Shown: in pieces, positions 57,920 through 64,000 of the stretch
How positions within the stretch are numbered: the first letter of the stretch is position 1
Layout of the letters: each line of letters starts with the position of its first letter
Assembly: GCA_038277395.1 (NCBI GenBank)
Contig: CM076191.1
Location: 180,094,552 to 180,158,551, forward strand
From: Dryocosmus kuriphilus
Taxonomy: Eukaryota > Arthropoda > Insecta > Hymenoptera > Cynipidae
Reading direction: 5' to 3'
Length of the DNA: 64,000 nucleotides
Notes under the pieces: model-generated
Databases searched by the model: none
What the model saw: only the letters and a program-made list of their open reading frames with translations
What the model was told of the DNA's origin: nothing
Program-made: the position numbers and the translations under genes

Positions 57920-59850
57920 TTATATGTTAAGTGATACATATTCCACTTTTTTCAACGTTTCAACGTCAAGGTCCATCGCAATCTTTTTTTGTGGAGGTAG
58001 ATTTGCTGGTATGCTAAAAATTATGGACGCTACTTTGCTCAATACTGTGGACCCACATGAAGCATTCCACCACACTCGAGGATTCTCAATATTGCAAGTC
58101 CAAAGAAAATCGTGATTCCATAAACCTTCTTTGGTTCGGAAATTAGCAATTTCTTGCATCATATCATCTACTGCACCTGCTTTCATGAAGGATCCAAACT
58201 CTAAAATGTACTTAACAGCCGAAAGATCTTGAAACTGATTCAAATCGCAACCTCCATACCTAGGATCCAATAAATTAGCTGCGAGGTGCACTTCGTGTAG
58301 CAAATCCTTTCTCACTTTGTCCATGTACTCATTTATTATTGCACTTTCACCTCGTTGAAGTACAATTACGAAAGATGGATCCGAGAGGAATCTTTGGACA
58401 TTGTTTATCATGTGTGGTACCTGACTCAAGAATACTGTACCACTTTGCGAAACGTTAATCCATTTGATCAGTTCTTTCAAAATATTGTAAAGTTTTGTTC
58501 CGTCGTCCCACAGCTTTTTATCTTTCAGATGCTCTTGTGTTACTGCAGAAAGAAGACCCTCACATTCAGAAATTATGAGATGCTTGAAAGCATCTTTCCT
58601 TTCTACTGCTGTTACTATGACTAACATTTTAGAGTGAATTGTGTCTGATAAATCAATTTTGGAACCAAGTAGTCTCTGTTGAATATCAGAAAAAGTTTCT
58701 TTGATTTGTGCATTGACAAGAATGTCCGTAAAAACAGTTTGCAGTCTACTGTGTAAAACGACATAGGTCGGCAATGATAAGATTTTGTCCACCAAACTCT
58801 GCATTGTTTCTTCGACAGAAGTATAAAATGCTATTGAAAGTCTTTGCATAGCAGGATCGTCTTTCATTTGATTCCATGACAGTGTTTCGGCAAAAGTAGA
58901 ATTGCAGGAAATTCCTACACATCTTTCGAGGCCAATTTTGAGTAATTCTTCTTTTACTTGATCGTAAAATGAGCTTTCTCCTTCCACATCTTTTCCATTT
59001 ATTACTTTAAGCAGAATTGATTTATGTATGGTAACATAAAGTTTAAGTGTAACTGTGTCCCTGCAAAAAGTTTAAGTATCAATTATGTGATCTAAATACC
59101 TTGTACATCATTTATAAACTTGGCATTGCCAATAAAAAAGTAAAAAACATAAAAACTCTTACGTCAATTCGATTTGAACGGAGTAGGCAGAGGTAGACTT
59201 CATTTTTTCGGCAATTGCTGCTTCTAAATTTTGCCTTTCAGTTTCTAGCAAAGTAGTAGATAAATCTGTTGTACTTGGCAAAGAGAAGAATGGCATGCCA
59301 GCTGCAAAAAATTCTTTCCATTCCTTATTGCAAACTACCTGAAAGGGTGTTTTTGTAGATATTAACGCTCGTGCAAATAATCCACTCAAGCGCTCCTGAA
59401 GGAAAAATCGTTTGCAATTACTATATACAGAAAATCATAAAAGAATTTTTATGTTCACTAAAGAAATATAATTGAAACCGTTAAATTATGGTAACTATAT
59501 TGCATTTTATGGCACCATACCTGCTGACATTCATTGTCTATCATTGAAGATTCAGGGCTAATGAGAGGACTAGCATTTTCTTTGTCTGTGCTTCTGATTT
59601 TAGTACAGTGTTTCTTCATCTAAGACTCCAAACCTTTCTTAATTGCTGGAGGACTATTTTCACAATGATAGGTGTGGAGATTCATTCTCGTTGCATGCTT
59701 TACAAAAGTTTGAGGACAATATCGGCATCGATAGTGTTTGTTTTCATACTCTACAAAATTTGTGTAAGCGGACTTTGTTTTGTGAGCCATTTTATTTTGA
59801 GCCTGAGATATTATCTAGATATGAGAAAACAAAAGTAAGTAGTTAAAATT
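57920..59850 (-). pseudogene. DUF659/hAT-type BED-finger transposase, left copy, three exons, broken
   Basis: Exon 1 starts with MAHKTKSAYTNFVEYENKHY and a BED-type finger CRYCPQTFVKHATRMNLHTYHC. It has an in-frame TAG shortly after and ends at cagcag|gtatgg (about 59522). Exon 2 (about 59392-59164) reads LSGLFARALISTKTPFQVV and ends at a gtaaga donor. Exon 3 begins after ctttttgcag at about 59068 and joins in frame (DTVTLKLYVT). It continues through GLERCVGISCNS, HLAANLLDPRYGG and VWWNASCGSTVLSKVASIIFSIPAN. There the SAATERSF dimerisation segment is deleted and the frame is lost. The stop and the missing end make it non-functional. It is homologous throughout to the right copy. Confidence 0.8.
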
Positions 59851-60363
59851 CTTCATATGAACTGTTCCTTTACATGCACAATAAAATTCTTTTTATTTTT
59901 TGTATTTTTTTGCGTAAAATCAACAATACAAAATGTAAACAAACATATATAACCTTAAAGTTTCATGTGCCGGTAAGTTAAGAAAGAAACGTACTTCATA
60001 ATTCCTGAATAAAATTTATTTATTAAAGAAGTTTAATACTTACGTATTAAGCAATTTACATATACGTACTTATAACTGCAAAACAATGGTAAGACACAGA
60101 GAAAGAATTTTTCAATCCAATCCAGCACTCGGCTATTTTTTCACGCTTTGACGTTTCGCACGTGCAACTTCACGAACATAACCTATCTATTTTGAAACTT
60201 CGTACGTCGATCGTGTTGAGAAGTGAGAGTTTTTCTTCCCTTTTTTACGCTTAATTTGCTGAGTTTTGTGGAAAATTGAGGTAAGATAAACAAAATTATT
60301 AAGAGTAACGATGTGTATGCTGAACTGTAAAAAAAAGTTAAAGATAAAAATATTTTAGGAAAG
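59851..60363. promoter_or_regulatory. Shared upstream region of two divergent hAT-type genes
   Basis: 513 bp separate the two start codons. A probable 5' untranslated intron of the right gene runs from ttgag|gtaaga (donor at 60281) to attttag (60358). No specific promoter motif could be identified. Confidence 0.4.
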
Positions 60364-62758
60364 ATGAAAGTGAAACGCCAGGAAAAAATTAGAGTTGTAA
60401 CTCTTTTCAAGCCTGTAAAAACCAAGACCGTTAAATTGGAGTGTACGTTTTGCTCCATTCAATTGGCAAAACATAGTAATCGTATGGCAAAACATATTAT
60501 TCGATGTCCCAAAGCTCCCGATGATGTGAAAAATACGAGTTGCAAAGAGATTGAGGAAGTCGGCGTTGAAAATCCTGTTTTGGAAGAGAATCAGAAACTA
60601 AAATCAGACGAAATGGTAAGAAAGTTTCAATGTAATCACTCATATAAAACTAAATATTTCTTAACTTATTAAGAAAACAATAGACATTGACATTTAATTG
60701 CAGGTTTTGTGATATTGATAAAATGGTGGGTATTAATCAAAAAATGTAAACTACAAAAATAGGTTCCTGCTAAAGGATCGAGACAATAAAATTTGCAATA
60801 CTTGGTTGTACAGTTTATCATTTCGAAATTAATTTTACAGCTTTTTATGTTACATTCTTCTTCTCTGTTTTTGTAGAAACTTATTCATATACCTTTGCTG
60901 TTCCTCCAAAATTTTTCTTGTTTCATCATACGTTAACATTCTTTTAAATAGGAAGAAAATAAAGTTTACTTTTTTGTCTTGGACAGAACAATACATTTTT
61001 TTATTTTTTTTAGGATAAATTGTGGGAACTTTTTTCCCGAGCTGTTTTTATTAGCGGTACACCATTTTCTATAGTCGAAAACCCATATTGGAAAGACTTC
61101 TTTAACGCTTTAAGGAAAGATTTTGCTTTGCCGTCCAGGAAATGGTTATCTACGACGTTATTGGATAATGAATTTAACCGAGTGGAACAGAAGGTTCAAC
61201 AGGCAGTAAAGAAGGCAGAAGCATTTGGTTTACAAATTGATTCCTGGTCTGACGTAAAGTAAGTTTTTCATTTTCTTGTTAATATCGAAAATCGAAAAAG
61301 TTACGCAATCAGTACACAATTTTGGTTTTCAAATTTTCAACTTTCTTCACAATATATATAATTCAGATGCAGATTATGCTAAAAATTCGTAAATTTCTAG
61401 TCGATTTTGGCGTCAGTTTTTTATTCAAACACATTTCATTAAATTTTTACCTGATCTCCTTTCTTATTTGCGAATAAAAATAACTTATCTCAGAATTTGA
61501 AAAATTATTTTATTTACAGTTGTGCACCCATCGTGAACATCATGGTGACAATCCCTCAACCCCTTCTCTTCAAAAGTATTTATAGTGGTACTGAACGACA
61601 CACCGGCGAATATTATGCAAGAGAGATAAAAAATGCGATACTTCTTGCTGGAAAAAATCGTTGTCTGTCTGTTTGCACTGATAATGAGGCTGCAATGACA
61701 AAAGCTAGAAGGCTGGTTTCAAAAGATCCAGAACTAAGTCACCTACCAATAGCTTATCATGGCTGTCGATCCCACACGATCAATTTGCTGTTAGAAGATA
61801 TCTTGAAAGTACGAACTCCTCAAGAAATTAAAACAAAAGTTATTACCATCGTCGTCGGTGTAAACTGTAGTCGAATTTTAAAAGAGCAGTTGAAGGTCAT
61901 TCAAACGGAAATATATAAAAAAAAACCATCGCCCTTGCTTTACCTGTTGAAACAAGATGGGGTTATATAGTACCCAGCATGCAGAGTGTTATAAAGAACA
62001 GAAACGCTCTTGTCGTTCTTGCAAACTGCGAAGAAGTTAGGAGTAGTATGCCACAAAATGTCAGATCTATTATTGTAGACAATAATTTTTGGATTGAAGT
62101 TGAACAACTTTGCTTCTTATTAGAACCGCTTAAAATTTGGTTAACAGTGTTTGAATCTGACACATCTTCTATCGACAAAGTTCACAGTGCTATGGAAGAA
62201 ATAGCTCATCATTTTCAAGAAAATCTTCCCTTGTCACCTCTATCACCTCAAGAAGAGGAAAAAGTTCTTGAATTGATTCGAAACAGAAAAACAATGCTCT
62301 TTCAACCGATTCACTTTGCTGGAAACATTTTGGATCCTACTCTCCAAGGCAGAAAACTTAATACAGAAGAAATGAATCTGGGCATCGCACATATCCGCAA
62401 AGTAGCCCACGGTCTCACACCCCAATCGGTTGAAACTGTCATCTTGGAATTAGAACTGTACTTAAATCACGAAGGCTTTTGGAGACACGATTTTCTGTGG
62501 ACTACATGTAAAAACAGCAAGAAAGCCAGTCGGATTTGGTGGAATAGTTTGTGCGGCTCAACATTTTTAAGCAAAATTGCATCTGCTATTCTAGCCATAC
62601 CGGTGACTTCAGCAGCCACAGAAAGAAGTTTCAGTAGTTACGCTCATCATCATTCCAAGAGAAGGAATAGAATTAAAACTGAAAAAGCTAGTAAAATGGT
62701 GTACATCTGTAGAAAGTCGCCAATTTTAGAGCCGCACAAGCGCACAATAGTCAGCTGA
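60364..62758 (+). CDS. DUF659/hAT-type BED-finger transposase, right copy, three coding exons
   Basis: Exon 1 (60364-60615) has the BED-like finger CTFCSIQLAKHSNRMAKHIIRC and ends at ATG|gtaaga. Exon 2 (61014-61258) reads DKLWELFSRAVFISGTPFSIV to GLQIDSWSDV and ends at a perfect gtaagt. Exon 3 (61520-62758) follows tttacag. It gives IVNIMVTIPQPLLFKSIYSG, the DUF659-type CTDNEAAMTKARR with a catalytic-type Asp, CRSHTINLLLEDIL, LPVETRWGYIVPS, IWWNSLCGSTFLSK and the hAT dimerisation signature SAATERSFSSY. Exon phases agree. The only lesion is a frame change at a nine-A run (61917-61925), which may be a real deletion or a sequencing slip. Residues for transposition look retained. It could be an active transposase, a recent fossil or a host-recruited protein. 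Confidence 0.75.
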
Positions 62759-62767
62759 AGTTATTAA

Positions 62768-63036
62768 GGGACAGGTCGCTGTAATCATCTGGAACAAAAA
62801 GTCGAACAATATTAATAAACACGAATAAACTGGCTATTGTCCATCACGGGGATTTTTTTTTCGTAACTTCCGGAGAAAAAAATGATTGAAAATTGAAAAA
62901 AATGCACAAAAAAAAGAGTGCCATTTTGTCATTAAACAAAAAAGGAAGAAAAAACAGTTTATGGACGATAGCCAGTCTATTCGTGTTTATTAATCTTGTT
63001 CAATTTTTTGTTTCAGATGATTACAGCGACCTATAG
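62768..63036. mobile_element. Small foldback/MITE with ~75-bp inverted arms
   Basis: Left arm 62768-62845 (ggtcgctgtaatcatctg, aataaacacgaataaactgg) is the inverse of 62950-63036 with a few mismatches, around a ~105-bp AT-rich centre. It lies ten bases after the stop codon of the right hAT-type gene. Confidence 0.75.
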
Positions 63037-64000
63037 GCTATAGCTCTGCTGCAGTCTACAAAACCACAAAAACAATTGTCATTTTATTACACAATTTTTC
63101 ATGCAAAACTTGTACAAATTACTTTTCCTAAATCTATTGATAACTTCTCGACATCTTAAATTTCGAAAATTCTGAAAAAAAATTTAAAGTGCTGTATACT
63201 ACCTTCACTTAATTAGTTATCAATTTCTAAAGCTTAAAGTATTATTATTATTATTAAGCTATTCCATACTTACTGTTCTCTATATTTATTAAATCATGTT
63301 CGTTAAACTAAGTATGTACTTCATTATTTGCCCTTTTATTAACCTTATGCCTCCATATGAAAATATTTTATACTGTTTAGGAAGTTAACTTTATAAGCAA
63401 ATAAATTTTCTCTTACAATAATGAATAAATAATTTTTTCAAATGTTTTGCATATTAAACATGCAAATTATAATTTTTGTTTAAAAATTTTGTAATTTTGA
63501 ATGCGTTTAATTATTGAAAACTTCGAACGGAAACGAACATAATTTTTCTTCTTAAATAAAACAATTGCGAAATAAGACATAAACCAAAAACTTCTTCCTA
63601 AGATTTTAAAACTTCCAAGTTCATTATCCTGTCAGAAAATGGAGAAAAATGTTAATCATTACATTTAATCAATTTAACTAACTTTTTCTTTCGTATTGTT
63701 TTCTTGGAAAAATTCACTTGGAATTTTAAAAAACTTTGAAACAAGAAATAAAATCTACAGTAGGACCAAACGGATAGAAATTCATTTTCCAATTCATAAA
63801 TGTTGCTCAATGAAAAGGGACCTTAACCAAAACCATATATATTTATTTATTTTACAATTTCATCAATACAATAGTTTGTATCCAATTTCACATTGTATAT
63901 GTAAAGAAACACTTTTTTAGAAAAAACTTTTAACAAGGGAGATAGTACTTTCGAAATTTCGCGCTTCATTTGTAAGGTTTGAGGTTATGTTCACTACGTC
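63037..64000. other. AT-rich spacer to window end, no gene seen
   Basis: Short open frames only. The string ggttatgttc at about 63981 resembles the inverse of gaacataacct near 60174, but it is too short to call an element end. Confidence 0.4.

Noticed and set aside
60174..63990. Possible inverted ends gaacataacct around the right hAT-type gene
   Set aside because: Only about 11 matching bases, no target duplication, and the right copy touches the window edge.

Overview
This is eukaryotic DNA, most likely from an insect genome. It is AT-rich and contains spliced genes with GT-AG introns. The transposons are typical of insects: mariner, hAT, Tigger/pogo, BEL/Pao, Jockey, RTE-like, Penelope-like, a tRNA-derived SINE and several foldback/MITE elements. 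There are no operons, CRISPR arrays or prokaryotic signals. The host species cannot be named from the sequence alone. Almost every protein-coding stretch belongs to a mobile element, and most are broken by stops, indels or later insertions.

Layout. 1-2580: Tigger/pogo-like transposon whose frameshifted transposase ends in a PHD-like finger. 3005-6557: two adjacent copies of a dispersed repeat (called AR1 here). One copy is interrupted by an internally deleted hAT element with an 8-bp target duplication and by a small MITE. 6981-7784: internally deleted mariner. 11288-19048: decayed BEL/Pao retrotransposon (BEL-I) with a full mariner in gag, a 446-bp hAT-type MITE in RT and a recognisable LTR only at its 3' end. 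19305-24062: a foldback element, a ~110-bp degenerate tandem array, a third AR1 copy and a GC-rich retroposed segment.

25427-28660 holds the best candidate host gene. It has two exons, encodes a predicted secreted protein of about 172 residues that I do not recognise, and has a 2.7-kb intron colonised by a minisatellite and an AR1 copy. 29749-32569 is a gag-only remnant of a Ty3/gypsy-type element on the minus strand.

33080-43190 is a nested stack. An RTE-like LINE is split by a Penelope-like element (PLE2, 34029-42403) with ~540-bp inverted arms. One arm of PLE2 was entered by a GGATCC-rich foldback element and by a second Penelope array (PLE1, a partial copy followed by a long copy). The PLE2 arm carries a hammerhead-like motif. 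A third Penelope fragment lies just upstream on the minus strand. 43199-56040: Jockey-like LINE pieces, a SINE with ~18-bp target duplications, and a second BEL/Pao element (BEL-II, 46221-53374) with both LTRs, inserted into a Jockey RT.

57920-62758 contains two related DUF659/hAT-type BED-finger transposase genes arranged head to head with matching intron positions. The left copy is a pseudogene. The right copy is nearly intact apart from one apparent slip in a run of nine A residues. Most of the window is therefore a record of successive insertions, many datable relative to each other because the younger element breaks the older one and duplicates its target.
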